Of a stretch of DNA of 64,000 nucleotides, positions 52,464 through 61,527 are shown piece by piece. Numbering within the stretch: position 1 is the first letter of the stretch; every line of letters begins with the position of its first letter. The notes under the pieces are model-generated. The model was not told the DNA's origin. It did no database searches and saw only the letters and a program-made list of their open reading frames with translations. This stretch comes from Marinibacterium profundimaris. Lineage in GTDB: Bacteria > Pseudomonadota > Alphaproteobacteria > Rhodobacterales > Rhodobacteraceae. Position numbers and translations under genes: made by a program. The stretch covers positions 94,423-158,422 of the forward strand of contig NZ_AQQR01000009.1 of the NCBI RefSeq assembly GCF_002210095.1, written 5' to 3'.

Positions 52464-53676
52464 GGGACACAACCTCCATGGCATGACGTTCTGAGAAAAA
52501 ACGCAACTGCTCCAACTGCCCGCGCAAATAGCTTCGCCCATCTTCTTGCAACGCGGCGAGCTTCAGACCCGCCGCCTCCCAGTCGATTGGCGCTTCCATG
52601 CGCGCGCGGATTCCGGCCTCGTCGAGGTCCTCGGGTATGAAGCGGTCCATCAGCCCCAAGGTGCTCAGCAGGTTCTTCGAGCGCTCGTTCAGCCCCGCTC
52701 TTTTGCCGGGCAGGCCGACGGTCAGAAAGGGTTTGCGGAAGAGGATCGCGAAAACGGTGCCGTGAAACGAGTTCGTAACGATGAAGGCCGCCTTCTGCGC
52801 GTAGGCCACCCATTCGGCCGGCGTTGGGGTGATCGTTTCGCCAATTTCGGGCCAACGGCGGTGGACATTGTAGGGCGACAGCACGGCCCCGCCGGTCTGT
52901 TCACCGGCAAGCATCGCAACGTCCCGGATACGTTGACCGGTTCTGAGCGCGTAACAGAAGACATGTCCATCGGCTGGAGTCGTCTTTGCCTGCGACACCA
53001 GCCCCGAGAAATCGCCGAGCAGGATCGTCGGGTCGGGAACGCATGCCGCATCACGTCCGGTAATCTCGCGAACAATATCGACACCGCTCTGCTCTCGGAC
53101 AGAGACCCCGTCCAGCCTTTCCAGATCGCTCTTCACTTCGGCGGCATAGGTCTTGTCCAGCTTGGCGCGCCCGAAACTCGGCGCATACGAGATGCGCCGC
53201 GCGCCCTGTGCCCCGCCGGGAAAGCGAAGGTAGTATACAGGGTCGACCCCAAACTGATCCGACGGCGCCCATATCTGGTCGCTGCCACACACCAGCATAT
53301 CGAACCGCCCTTCCGGACCGGCAAGCCAGGCATCGACGGCAGGTCCATCCGGCAAGGCCGGTCCATGGACGCCCAGAACGTCACGCTGGAAATCCAGGAA
53401 GACTTCGGTGTGGTCCGCCTCTCCTTTTATCCGTCTCTTCACGGCTGCAAACCTGAGGAACGCCACCTTGGCCGCCCCCTTGGCCTTCCCGCGCACGAGG
53501 TTGCCCCAGAAGCTGCCACCTTCCTCCACGTGCGACGGATGATAGTTTATGAATTCGGCATCGCAGCCCTGCTCGCGCAGCCAGGTCTGAAGACCATACG
53601 CTTGCATCAGGGCTCCGAAGTTCTCGCTGAAATGGTAGGTGAGAATCCCCACGCGTGGGCGCCGGAGGGTTGTCAT
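52456..53676 (-). CDS. Polysaccharide pyruvyl transferase family protein
   Basis: This protein of about 406 residues matches the pyruvyl transferase family. It begins RVGILTYHFSENFGALMQAYGLQ, has VCGSDQIWAP near residue 130 and VTNSFHGTVFAILF near residue 300, and ends in helices. It would add a pyruvate ketal to a sugar from phosphoenolpyruvate, giving negative charge. The ATG at 53676 matches the family start; an upstream ATG at 53718 is possible. Its start overlaps the stop of a 62-codon frame, and its end overlaps the MurB-like gene. Confidence 0.88.
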   Translation of the reverse strand: MTTLRRPRVGILTYHFSENFGALMQAYGLQTWLREQGCDAEFINYHPSHVEEGGSFWGNLVRGKAKGAAKVAFLRFAAVKRRIKGEADHTEVFLDFQRDVLGVHGPALPDGPAVDAWLAGPEGRFDMLVCGSDQIWAPSDQFGVDPVYYLRFPGGAQGARRISYAPSFGRAKLDKTYAAEVKSDLERLDGVSVREQSGVDIVREITGRDAACVPDPTILLGDFSGLVSQAKTTPADGHVFCYALRTGQRIRDVAMLAGEQTGGAVLSPYNVHRRWPEIGETITPTPAEWVAYAQKAAFIVTNSFHGTVFAILFRKPFLTVGLPGKRAGLNERSKNLLSTLGLMDRFIPEDLDEAGIRARMEAPIDWEAAGLKLAALQEDGRSYLRGQLEQLRFFSERHAMEVVSHA

Positions 53677-53861
53677 CGGGCTTTTCTCCGGATCTGCGTG
53701 GCAGTCTGTTGGAAGCATGGGCAGATGTCCTTGATGCTCTTCGCGAGCAGATCGATGATATCCCCGGACACTCGGGACAGGTGGTGCCCGTCAGCCCCGA
53801 TAATATGTGCCGGGCGCGCTTTGCAAGTGTCGCCCAAGTCGGTGATCGATACGCGTTTCAT
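53673..53861 (-). CDS. Small unrecognised ORF in the exopolysaccharide operon
   Basis: This 62-codon frame begins MKRVSITDLGDTC and ends with an ATGA overlap onto the pyruvyltransferase gene. GGAAG lies 9-13 bases upstream of its start at 53861. I recognise no domain in it. It has a DIIDLLAKSIKDIC helix and three cysteines. The coupling and ribosome site favour a real gene, but a decayed fragment is equally possible. Confidence 0.35.
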   Translation of the reverse strand: MKRVSITDLGDTCKARPAHIIGADGHHLSRVSGDIIDLLAKSIKDICPCFQQTATQIRRKAR

Positions 53862-53883
53862 ATCTAGGCTTCCGAACTGTGCG

Positions 53884-55224
53884 TCAGGATTTAGACAGGT
53901 TGTTTTGGTTCCGGTCTTCGGAGTTCGAAGTCGTGCGGCCATTGGTGTAGGCTTCTTTTGCGACAGGCAGATCAACGTCGGCCCCGGCAGAAGATCCGCC
54001 CGCCACCAGTCTTTCGAAAGAGGCAAGCAGGGTGTCCAGGATCGCGGTCTTGTTCCAGTTGGTCAGCGCTCTCTCTCGGGCGATCCGCCCCAGGGACAGG
54101 CGAAGGTCGCGGTCGGACAGCAACGCGTCCAGTGCTTTCGCCATGGCGGCGGCATCCCCGGGGGCGACGTTGATGCCGGCGCCCTCTACTTCCTCTGCCA
54201 AGGCGGTGCCGGCGTCGGCCGTGGCCACGACGGGGCGGCCGGAGGCCAGCATGTTGGTCAGCTTCGACGGCAGAACCAGGTCCGCCGCGCCCGCAATCTG
54301 CGGCAGAAGATGCACGTCAGCCATTGCCAGAAGATCGTTGAGCCGATCAATCGGTTGAAGCGGCAGAAAGCGGATGTTCGCAAGGTCTTGAGCGGCGCCC
54401 ACCAACTGCTCGCGCATCGGGCCGTCGCCGCAGATGACAAAGGTCAGATCCTCGCGATGCTGAAGAAGCCGCGCCGCTTCCGGCAGGATCTCAAGCCCCT
54501 GCTTGTTGGACAGGTTCCCGGAGTAGAGCGCGACATAAGGCGTCTCGATACCCAGCTCTTCCCTCATGCCCGAGGGGCCATCCATCGGCTCGATCCGCGA
54601 GAGATCCGCCCAGTTCCGGAACTCCCGGATCCGTTGGGCGGCGACACCCTTCTCTCTCAGCTTGTCGAGCATCGGGCGCGAGATAGAGCTGATCACGTCG
54701 AAACGCTGCAGGATCCAGTGTTCGAAGGCCCTCGCGTAACGTCCGGTCCGGCCCTCCTCCGTGAGCAAACCTGTGGCCAGCGCGGCCTCAACCTCGAAAT
54801 CCTGAATGTGCATCCAGGACTTGGCACCCGCCAGCTTCGCGGCAAGAACGCCGACAGGGGCCGCTACCATGGCCGGGGCAACCACGAAAACGATGTCGGG
54901 ACGGAAGAACAACGCCTTCCAGATCGCCACGGGCAGAGCGGTCAGCGCAAAAGCCGCGTGGTGCAGGATCCGCTTCTTGCCTGTGGGCGTTTTCGGCACC
55001 CACAGCGGGCAGTGAATGATGCGCTCGCCGTTCTCGCCGGTGCGCCGTCGCCAGAACGGCCCACGCCATCCTTCGAAGACCTGCCAGTCCGGGTAATACG
55101 GAAGCGCCGTGATCACCTCTGTCTCGACGCCACGGCCGGCCATCTCTTCCGCCAGGCCCGACGAATAGACCGCAATTCCAATCTTCTCCGGCGCGTAGTT
55201 GATGCCCAGCAACAATAACTTCAC
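53884..55224 (-). CDS. WcaI-like glycosyltransferase (GT4)
   Basis: This 446-residue enzyme resembles WcaI of colanic acid synthesis: MKLLLLGINYAPEKIGIAVYSSGLAEEMA at the start (quoted in part), LPYYPDWQVFEGWRGPFW near residue 42, and HIQDFEVEAALATGLL in the first domain. The donor domain has ALYSGNLSNKQGLEILPEA and the glutamate-bearing PSKLTNMLASGRPVVA. WcaI-type enzymes add fucose or a related sugar. It is the first gene of the minus-strand operon WcaI-like, small ORF, pyruvyltransferase, MurB-like, acetyltransferase, GT2. Confidence 0.9.
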   Translation of the reverse strand: MKLLLLGINYAPEKIGIAVYSSGLAEEMAGRGVETEVITALPYYPDWQVFEGWRGPFWRRRTGENGERIIHCPLWVPKTPTGKKRILHHAAFALTALPVAIWKALFFRPDIVFVVAPAMVAAPVGVLAAKLAGAKSWMHIQDFEVEAALATGLLTEEGRTGRYARAFEHWILQRFDVISSISRPMLDKLREKGVAAQRIREFRNWADLSRIEPMDGPSGMREELGIETPYVALYSGNLSNKQGLEILPEAARLLQHREDLTFVICGDGPMREQLVGAAQDLANIRFLPLQPIDRLNDLLAMADVHLLPQIAGAADLVLPSKLTNMLASGRPVVATADAGTALAEEVEGAGINVAPGDAAAMAKALDALLSDRDLRLSLGRIARERALTNWNKTAILDTLLASFERLVAGGSSAGADVDLPVAKEAYTNGRTTSNSEDRNQNNLSKS

Positions 55225-55948
55225 GACTCACCCATGCTTACTTTCGACGCCGCATCCCTGCCGTAGCGCCAGCTTGTTTCATCCCAGGTCTCAAGAAGCG
55301 CGCTGCGATCAGCCGGACATGCCCAGCGACCCGTCCGGCTGGCCAGGCCCAATCGAAAAATGACCTGTTACGACGCGGCCTGCAGGTGGGCGCGCGCTGG
55401 GTGACTCAGATGATCCAAGCACTGATCTCATGTTCGCTCCACAGCGCATTGCAGTTCTGGTGACCGTTCGTAAGGCCGCCCGGTGTCTCGACCGATGCCT
55501 GATGCGGTTGGGCCCATGACTCAACCATGCGAGTAGATTAATCAACCGCCGATCATTAAAAAATGTGACCTGGGGCATGATTGATCCGGGCCAGCACATT
55601 CATTGCCCAAACCCGCTGCAGAATAGGCGGAAAGCTTCTCATCCGACGCACCGCGTTCGGAGCGCGACGCCTGATTATGGTCACAAAGCGCTGTAAATCC
55701 GCTGTTTTGCAGGTGAGAACCCCGGCGAGTGCCAGCCGGACCGCACCCATGAGGCCGCTGGGCCGAACTTTGTGCATGCGAGGCATGCGGTGGCGATTGC
55801 GCAGCGATTGCACCTTGCCTCAGGGGTGCAGCGCGGCCCGGCCCCGCTGCACCGCAGCTATACGTATGGTTGCGATATATCTGCGAGAGTTGGATCTTGT
55901 CCGCCTCGAAAAGGTCGCCGCCGCAAGGCCGCGCAGAAGGCCTGGGCC
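55225..55948. other. Gap between the exopolysaccharide operon and arginine genes
   Basis: In these 724 bases I find no gene I can support. A minus-strand frame (55556-55813, 85 codons) with many arginines has no known motif. Codon composition is not like the neighbours. An A/T-rich patch around 55530-55570 may contain the promoter of the WcaI-like operon. Confidence 0.4.
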
Positions 55949-57001
55949 TCAGCCCCTGGCCCTTTCCAACATCCCGAAAAGGTCGCGCGGATCGTCCGGA
56001 TCGGCGAGCATGTCGAGCGGTTCGGCATAGGGCGTGCCGCGAACCCGCGCGTGGACATACCGCAGCGCCGAGAAATCCTCGATCGCGAATCCCACGCTGT
56101 CGAACAATGTCACCTGCCGCGTATCGACCCGCCCCTGCGCCTCGCCGCGCAGGACGCGCCACAGTTCGGTTACCGGGTGATCCGGGTCCAGCTGCTGGAT
56201 CTCGCCTTCGATCCGGGTCTGTTCCGGGTATTCCACGAAGATGTCGGAGCGCAGGAGGATGTCGCGGTGCAGCTCGGTCTTGCCCGGGCAGTCGCCTCCG
56301 ATCGCGTTGATGTGCACGCCCGAGCCGACCATGTTGTCGGTCAGGATCGTCGCGTATTGCTTGTCGGCGGTGCAGGTGGTGATGATCTGCGCGCCCTCCA
56401 CGGCCTCTTCTCCGCTGGCACAGGTCACGACCTCGAACCCCTGCCCTTCCAGGTTTCGCCGCGCCTTGCCGGTTGCCTCCGGATCCAGATCGTAGAGCCG
56501 CAGCGTATTGATCCCCAGCAGCGCGCGAAAGGCCAACGCCTGAAATTCGCATTGCGCCCCGTTGCCGATCATCGCCATCACCCGTGACCCCTCCGGCGCC
56601 AGATATGTCGCCATCAGCGCCGAGGTCGCCGCCGTGCGCAGGGCGGTCAGCACGGTCATCTCGCTCAGCAGGATCGGGTAGCCATTCGCCACCGAGGAGA
56701 GCACGCCGAAGGCCGTCACCGTCTGGTACCCCTCGCGCATGTTCTTCGGGTGGCCGTTGACGTATTTGAACCCGTAGTTCTCCGCATCCGCCGTCGGCAT
56801 CAGCTCGATCACACCGTCGCGCGAGTGGCTGGCCACCCGAGGGGTCTTGTCGAATTCCGACCAGCGGCGGAAATCTTCCTCGATATAGCCGGCCAGCTCT
56901 TGGATGAAGGCTTCGATCCCGATGGAATGGACTAGGCGCATCATGTTCTGCACCGACACGAAGGGGACATAGGCCAGGGGCGACGGGCTGGGGACGGTCA
57001 T
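55949..57001 (-). CDS. Ornithine cyclodeaminase family protein
   Basis: This 350-residue cytoplasmic enzyme converts ornithine to proline and ammonia using NAD. Family features are seen: KYVNGHPKN near residue 80, LTALRTAATSALMATYLAP near 120, the nucleotide motif MAMIGNGAQCEFQALAF, and HINAIGGDCPGKTEL with the catalytic aspartate near residue 228. The ATG at 57001 has CAGGAGA upstream; the frame is open to 57034, which would overlap the arginase gene. Its place directly after arginase gives arginine to ornithine to proline. Confidence 0.9.
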   Translation of the reverse strand: MTVPSPSPLAYVPFVSVQNMMRLVHSIGIEAFIQELAGYIEEDFRRWSEFDKTPRVASHSRDGVIELMPTADAENYGFKYVNGHPKNMREGYQTVTAFGVLSSVANGYPILLSEMTVLTALRTAATSALMATYLAPEGSRVMAMIGNGAQCEFQALAFRALLGINTLRLYDLDPEATGKARRNLEGQGFEVVTCASGEEAVEGAQIITTCTADKQYATILTDNMVGSGVHINAIGGDCPGKTELHRDILLRSDIFVEYPEQTRIEGEIQQLDPDHPVTELWRVLRGEAQGRVDTRQVTLFDSVGFAIEDFSALRYVHARVRGTPYAEPLDMLADPDDPRDLFGMLERARG

Positions 57002-57026
57002 CTCGGAGTTCTCCTGTATCTGTGGC

Positions 57027-57956
57027 TCAGGCAAAGCGGCGGGTCGGCCGGTCGAGCACGCGGCGGCCCATCAGCGAGGCGGTCAGATCGCAGAGCAGCG
57101 TTGCCGTGCGGCCGCGTTCGTCGAGGAAGGGGTTCAGTTCCACCAGGTCGAGCGAACGCACCAGCCCGCTGTCGCAGAGCGTTTCCATGATCAGGTGCGC
57201 CTCTCGGAAGGTGGCGCCGCCCGGGACGGTGGTGCCCACGGCCGGCGCGATGGCCGGATCCAGGAAATCCACGTCGAAGCTGACATGCAGCAGACCGTCG
57301 GCGGCCCGGACCCGAGCGAGGAAAGCCTCGAGCGGCGGCAGCACGCCGGTCTCGTCAATGGCGCGCATATCGTGCACCTCGATCCCCAGCCGTGCGATGG
57401 CATCGCGCTCGGCAATATCGACCGACCGGATACCCATCATGCACACATGGGCGGGATCGACCGCCGACACCAGCGGCGGATAGGCCTCGAACCCGGGCTG
57501 GCCGGTGAAATAGGCCACGGGCGTGCCATGCAGATTGCCGCTTTCGGTGCTGAAAAGGTTGTGCAGGTCGGGATGCGCATCCAGCCACAGGACGAACAGC
57601 GGCCTGCCCTGCCCCGCCGCGAACCGCGCCATGCCGGGAACGGTTCCGGCAGAGATCGAATGATCGCCCCCCATGAAAATCGGCAGATCATGCGCCTGCG
57701 CGGCGGCCTGGGCCAGCGGCACCAGCGTTTCGATCCAGGCGGCGGTTTCGGCCAGGTGATGGATCGCGCCATTCTCGTGCGGGACGTGCGTTTGCCCGTC
57801 GATCCTGGTATCGCCAAGGTCGGTGACGGTCCAGTCCAGCGTGCCGATCGCCTGCGCCAGACCGGCGGTGCGCAGGCTCGCCGGTCCCATCAGGCAGCCG
57901 CGCTGCGAGGCGCCGGTTTCGATGGCCGCGCCGAGAAGTGAACATCTGCGTGTCAT
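57027..57956 (-). CDS. rocF: Arginase
   Basis: This 309-residue metalloenzyme splits arginine to ornithine and urea. The manganese motifs are all seen: GGDHSISAGT near residue 96, WLDAHPDLH near 124, and SFDVDFLDPAIAP near 228. The length is normal for bacterial arginase. It is the first gene of a two-gene unit with ornithine cyclodeaminase and is divergent from an Lrp/AsnC gene 114 bases away, which is the common arrangement for arginine catabolism in alphaproteobacteria. Confidence 0.93.
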   Translation of the reverse strand: MTRRCSLLGAAIETGASQRGCLMGPASLRTAGLAQAIGTLDWTVTDLGDTRIDGQTHVPHENGAIHHLAETAAWIETLVPLAQAAAQAHDLPIFMGGDHSISAGTVPGMARFAAGQGRPLFVLWLDAHPDLHNLFSTESGNLHGTPVAYFTGQPGFEAYPPLVSAVDPAHVCMMGIRSVDIAERDAIARLGIEVHDMRAIDETGVLPPLEAFLARVRAADGLLHVSFDVDFLDPAIAPAVGTTVPGGATFREAHLIMETLCDSGLVRSLDLVELNPFLDERGRTATLLCDLTASLMGRRVLDRPTRRFA

Positions 57957-58070
57957 GAATGCTCCTTTCGGAGCAGAGATGCACCTTCCGAACGCCGGAT
58001 TTGACTGCTATATTGATCAGAGCGTCAGAAGTTTTGGCCAATTCGGCGGCAATACCGGACGAATCGCGCA

Positions 58071-58496
58071 ATGAAGGATCTTACCGACACCGACCGCGCC
58101 ATCATCTCCGCCCTGCGCGGCAACGCGCGCATGTCGATGACCGAGCTGGCCCATGCCGCCGGCGTCTCGCGCACCACGGCGCGCACCCGGCTGGAATGGC
58201 TGGTGGCCGAAGGGCGCATCCGCCGCTTTACCATCGAAACGGATGTGGATGTCGAAGGAGAGATCAAGGCGATCACCCTGGTCGAGCTTCAGGGCAGCAT
58301 GTCGCGCGCGGTCATCCGCACGCTGACACGCCTGCCCGAGGTCTCGACGATCTATTCCACCAACGGCGCCTGGGACCTGGTGGTGGAGATCAAATCGGAC
58401 AGCCTGCTGAACTTCGACCGGGTCCTGCGCGACATCCGCGAGATCCCGGGCGTTCTCAACAGCCAGACCTCGCTGTTGCTGTCCCACGTCACCTGA
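58071..58496 (+). CDS. Lrp/AsnC family transcriptional regulator
   Basis: This 141-residue regulator has an N-terminal helix-turn-helix (LTDTDRAIISALRGNARMS, AAGVSRTTARTRLEWLV) and a C-terminal RAM/AsnC effector domain with AITLVELQGS and GAWDLVVEIKSD. It likely senses arginine or ornithine and controls the divergent rocF-ocd pair. It ends two bases from the end of the convergent L,D-transpeptidase gene, leaving no room for a separate terminator. Confidence 0.9.
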   Translation: MKDLTDTDRAIISALRGNARMSMTELAHAAGVSRTTARTRLEWLVAEGRIRRFTIETDVDVEGEIKAITLVELQGSMSRAVIRTLTRLPEVSTIYSTNGAWDLVVEIKSDSLLNFDRVLRDIREIPGVLNSQTSLLLSHVT

Positions 58497-58498
58497 GA

Positions 58499-59206
58499 TC
58501 AGGACGCGTCGGCATACACCTCGCCGGAACCGGAGGTCCATTTCCCGGCCTCGGACCGGTCCAGCACGATCACGCGCGAGCCGTTTTCGACCTGGGTCGC
58601 CAGGTACATGGCATCCTGGTTGAACATCCGGATGCAGCCCGAAGAGGCGTCCGAGCCCACCGTCCACGGATAGGGCGTGCCGTGGATCCGGTAGAGCGTG
58701 TCGCGCCCGCCGCGATAAAGATAGAGAGCCCGCGCGCCCAGCGGGTTCTCCGGCCCGCCTTCCATACCGCCGCGCCATTGTTCATAGGTTTCGGGTTCAC
58801 GCCGGATCATGTTCGCCGTCGGCGTCCAGCCGGGCCAGTCCCTCTGGTACTGGACCCGGGCCTCGCCGGTGAAATCATAGCCCGCCTTGCCGACGCCCAC
58901 GGTATAGCGCACCGCCCGGTCGTCCCCCTGCAGGTGATAAAGCCGCTTGTCGCCCGGATCGACGACGATCGTGCCCGCCGCGTAGGGCGCATAATAGGCG
59001 ACCTCCTGGCGCTTGCGGTCTTCCGACATGTACTTCTGCGGGATCGCCTCGACCGTCCAGCCGCCATCCTCGACCGGGCCGTACATGTCCAGCGTCGCCT
59101 TGCTGGCACGGCCAACGTCGTCCTGGATGGGCCCCTCTCCTTCGAGCGGCGGCGCGGTGCAGGCCGCCAGCGCCAAAAGGGCTGTGGCATAGAGGAAGGT
59201 CTTCAT
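58499..59206 (-). CDS. L,D-transpeptidase-type (YkuD) lipoprotein
   Basis: This 235-residue lipoprotein has a leader ending in lipobox LAAC (cysteine near residue 16) and a YkuD domain. The catalytic motif IHGTPYPWTVGSDASSGCIRM holds the histidine, the serine-glycine pair, the nucleophile cysteine and the arginine. Such enzymes make 3-3 peptidoglycan links or attach proteins to the wall, in the periplasm. The ATG at 59206 has AAGGA upstream and gives the full leader, while the longer frame starts without one. Confidence 0.9.
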   Translation of the reverse strand: MKTFLYATALLALAACTAPPLEGEGPIQDDVGRASKATLDMYGPVEDGGWTVEAIPQKYMSEDRKRQEVAYYAPYAAGTIVVDPGDKRLYHLQGDDRAVRYTVGVGKAGYDFTGEARVQYQRDWPGWTPTANMIRREPETYEQWRGGMEGGPENPLGARALYLYRGGRDTLYRIHGTPYPWTVGSDASSGCIRMFNQDAMYLATQVENGSRVIVLDRSEAGKWTSGSGEVYADAS

Positions 59207-59599
59207 TCGGCATCCTTGGTCATCGTCTCGGTCTGTCCCGACCGGCGTCGGGCTGGCTGCGCCCAACATGGACCGGCGGCCGCCGACATGGAAGACCATG
59301 CGGCTTCATTGCCACCTCCGGGCGACCTTTGGCCGACAGGATGAGGCCAGAGCCGGCAGTCCTGCCTCCTGCCCATTCGGCATGCACCCCGGTCCTCACC
59401 CGCCGAATCCGAGCCCGGCAGCGCTACGCAGAGTGGAAATCACGCGCATGACATGCCACCCTTGCTTCACATGTGAATACCCGGATTCAAATATTCCATC
59501 GCTCAGCGATCACCATCACGCTGCCTGTGCCGCGATCCGCAATGTTCGATCCAAGTACCCAGTTCTGACCTGAACGCGCCAACATTCAGGAGGTTTTCC
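59207..59599. promoter_or_regulatory. Divergent promoter region with palindrome TTCACATGTGAA
   Basis: This 393-base gap lies between divergent genes. A perfect 12-base palindrome TTCACATGTGAA occupies 59466-59477, 123 bases before the sulfotransferase start. No other gene is supported here. GGAGG just before 59600 gives the ribosome site of the sulfotransferase. Confidence 0.45.
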
Positions 59600-60499
59600 A
59601 TGGCAGATACCCGCACCCTTCCCCAGGCCATGGTTGTCGGCGCCCCCAAATCGGGCACCACGACCCTGTGCAACGCCCTGATGCGCCACCCGGATATCTA
59701 CATGTATCCGAAGAAGGAGACGCATTACTTCAACAACCTCTTCACCAAGCGGGACATGGATTGGTACGAGGACCTCTTTGCCGATGCCCCCGACGATGCG
59801 CTGGTGATGGAGGGCACGCCGGATTACGCCATGTCGGATTGCGTCGAGCGCACCGCCCGGCGGCTGGCCGAGCATATCCCCGATGCCAAGCTGATCCTGA
59901 TGGTGCGCAACCCGATCGACCGGATCGAAAGCCACTACGTCCAGATGCTGTCGAACGCCCGCGAGGAGATCCCGATCGAGGAGGCGCTCGAGAAGTGGCC
60001 GGAAATCGTCGAGACCAGCGACTACGGGGCGACCGTCGAGACGCTGGAGAAATATTTCGCGCGCGACCAGATTCTTGTGATCTTCCTCGACGAGTACAAG
60101 GCCGACAAGGATGCGGTCCATGCCGAGGTGCTCGATTTCCTCGAGGTCGACGCCTCGGACGAGGCGATCGCCGAGGTCGGCGCGCAGGAGGCGCTGCACA
60201 GGCGCGAGGATCAGGGCATGGACGGCGCCCTTCTGGCGCAGCTGCGGCGGTGGAAACATTACGAGCGGCTCAACATGCTCATGCCGCGCCGCGTGATCGC
60301 CATGGGCAAGCGGCTGCTGCGACGATCCATCGACGTTCCATCCAGCCTGCCACCCGAGACACGCGAACAGCTCGAAGCCGAATTCGCCGGGAAGTGGAAA
60401 CGCTTCCAAAAGGAGTTCAGGACGGGCAGCACGGCTTCATCCCCGTCCGCCAGGAAGGGTAACAAGCAGAAGGCTCCGCTCCGCCAGCAACTCGGCTGA
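59600..60499 (+). CDS. Sulfotransferase family protein
   Basis: This 299-residue cytoplasmic enzyme transfers sulfate from PAPS. The 5'-phosphosulfate loop PKSGTTT is at residues 16-22 and the 3'-phosphate motif RNPIDRIESHY begins at residue 103 with Ser111. The sequence resembles heparan-sulfate-type and bacterial glycan sulfotransferases. A target on the exopolysaccharide or another surface glycan is likely but not shown. It is followed by a convergent small gene of the YjbE-like type, which hints at a link to the matrix. Confidence 0.88.
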   Translation: MADTRTLPQAMVVGAPKSGTTTLCNALMRHPDIYMYPKKETHYFNNLFTKRDMDWYEDLFADAPDDALVMEGTPDYAMSDCVERTARRLAEHIPDAKLILMVRNPIDRIESHYVQMLSNAREEIPIEEALEKWPEIVETSDYGATVETLEKYFARDQILVIFLDEYKADKDAVHAEVLDFLEVDASDEAIAEVGAQEALHRREDQGMDGALLAQLRRWKHYERLNMLMPRRVIAMGKRLLRRSIDVPSSLPPETREQLEAEFAGKWKRFQKEFRTGSTASSPSARKGNKQKAPLRQQLG

Positions 60500-60603
60500 G
60501 CAGGTTCGCCACGGGCGTCATGCGCCCATGGCGGGCCTCGTCCCGCTGCGCGCAGGGCGGGGCCTTTCAGCGAGCGACCGAGGCGGGTTGTCCGCCCTCG
60601 CAC

Positions 60604-60903
60604 TCAGTTTCTGGTGGTACCCGTCGTGCTTGTCGTGGTGGTGGTCGACCCGCCTGCGTTCAAGGCCGCCGCAGCGCCCAGGACCGCGCCGGTCGCACCG
60701 ACACCAATACCGATGGTGCCCATGGTGCCGATGCCGGCCAATGCGCCTCCAACCTCTGCTGCGGCGGTGGCCGTTCCGGCTGCGCCAGCGCCTCCGGCGC
60801 CTCCGGACACCCCGCCGCCCACACCTTCTTGCTGCGCGGCAAGCTGCCCCGCCGCAGATGCAACGATGAAGGTAATACCAATGATTCCATATAGTTGTGA
60901 CAT
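60604..60903 (-). CDS. Second small threonine-tailed protein (YjbE/GfcA-like)
   Basis: This 99-residue protein has a signal peptide (LYGIIGITFIVASAAGQLAA), a long Gly/Ala-rich middle and the tail NAGGSTTTTTSTTGTTRN, the same end as the protein at 42081. GGAGG lies before the ATG at 60903. A bulged hairpin follows the stop (about 60580-60602). It lies between the sulfotransferase and the sugar ABC operon, on the strand opposite the sulfotransferase. It seems to be a paralogue of the YjbE-like protein, perhaps structural in the matrix. Confidence 0.7.
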   Translation of the reverse strand: MSQLYGIIGITFIVASAAGQLAAQQEGVGGGVSGGAGGAGAAGTATAAAEVGGALAGIGTMGTIGIGVGATGAVLGAAAALNAGGSTTTTTSTTGTTRN

Positions 60904-61527
60904 GTCGTGCCTCCTTTTTGTAAGGAGTCTGCTGCCATCAAACGTGTTCCGCTCAAAATCAAATGACTCAATATTAGGCGGGTACTTGCCACCATGAATA
61001 CATTTCGGCATATCCTTGCCGCCGTACGAACACCGTACTTTTCAATGGGTTGCCACTATTTAACAAATATGTTGTCCGAAAATTCCGGCGCTGCTTTGTT
61101 GGATTCGCCTGAAATTTCATCAGCACGGGCATAGACACACAACCTAAGCGGGCCGTTCGTCGCACCGGACTCTGCTCAGAAGTTCGAAATCAATCGAAGT
61201 CGCGGCTAATCCCGGCCGGCCCAATGCTGAATATTACCGCAGTATCGGGCCGGTATCCGGATGAAGCCAGCCGTCACCGAACCGCCCGCAGATGCAGGAA
61301 CGCGGCCGGCTCGCACAGCTGCGGGCAGAGGCAGAAGACAAAGACCGACAGGGAACAGACCGCTACCCCGACCGGCGCCGGGGCGATGGCCCTGATCTCA
61401 GACAGCGCCATGCGGATCACCGCGACGCCTCGGGAAACGGATCTGAATCACGTGGCCGGGGGCGACGGGTTGCGCGCCGCCTTGGACGCTGGCCGCGGCA
61501 CGGAATTGGTCGCCAGGGACGACGGCA
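60904..61527. other. Gap before the sugar operon end
   Basis: This stretch of 624 bases has an A/T-rich first half (to about 61100) and a GC-rich second half. I see no supported gene, hairpin or repeat. The promoter of the small gene at 60604-60903 should lie in its first part. Confidence 0.4.

Noticed and set aside
52546..55218. An 890-codon open frame on the plus strand
   Set aside because: It lies opposite the pyruvyltransferase and WcaI-like genes, has no family motif and mirrors their codons, so it is a shadow.
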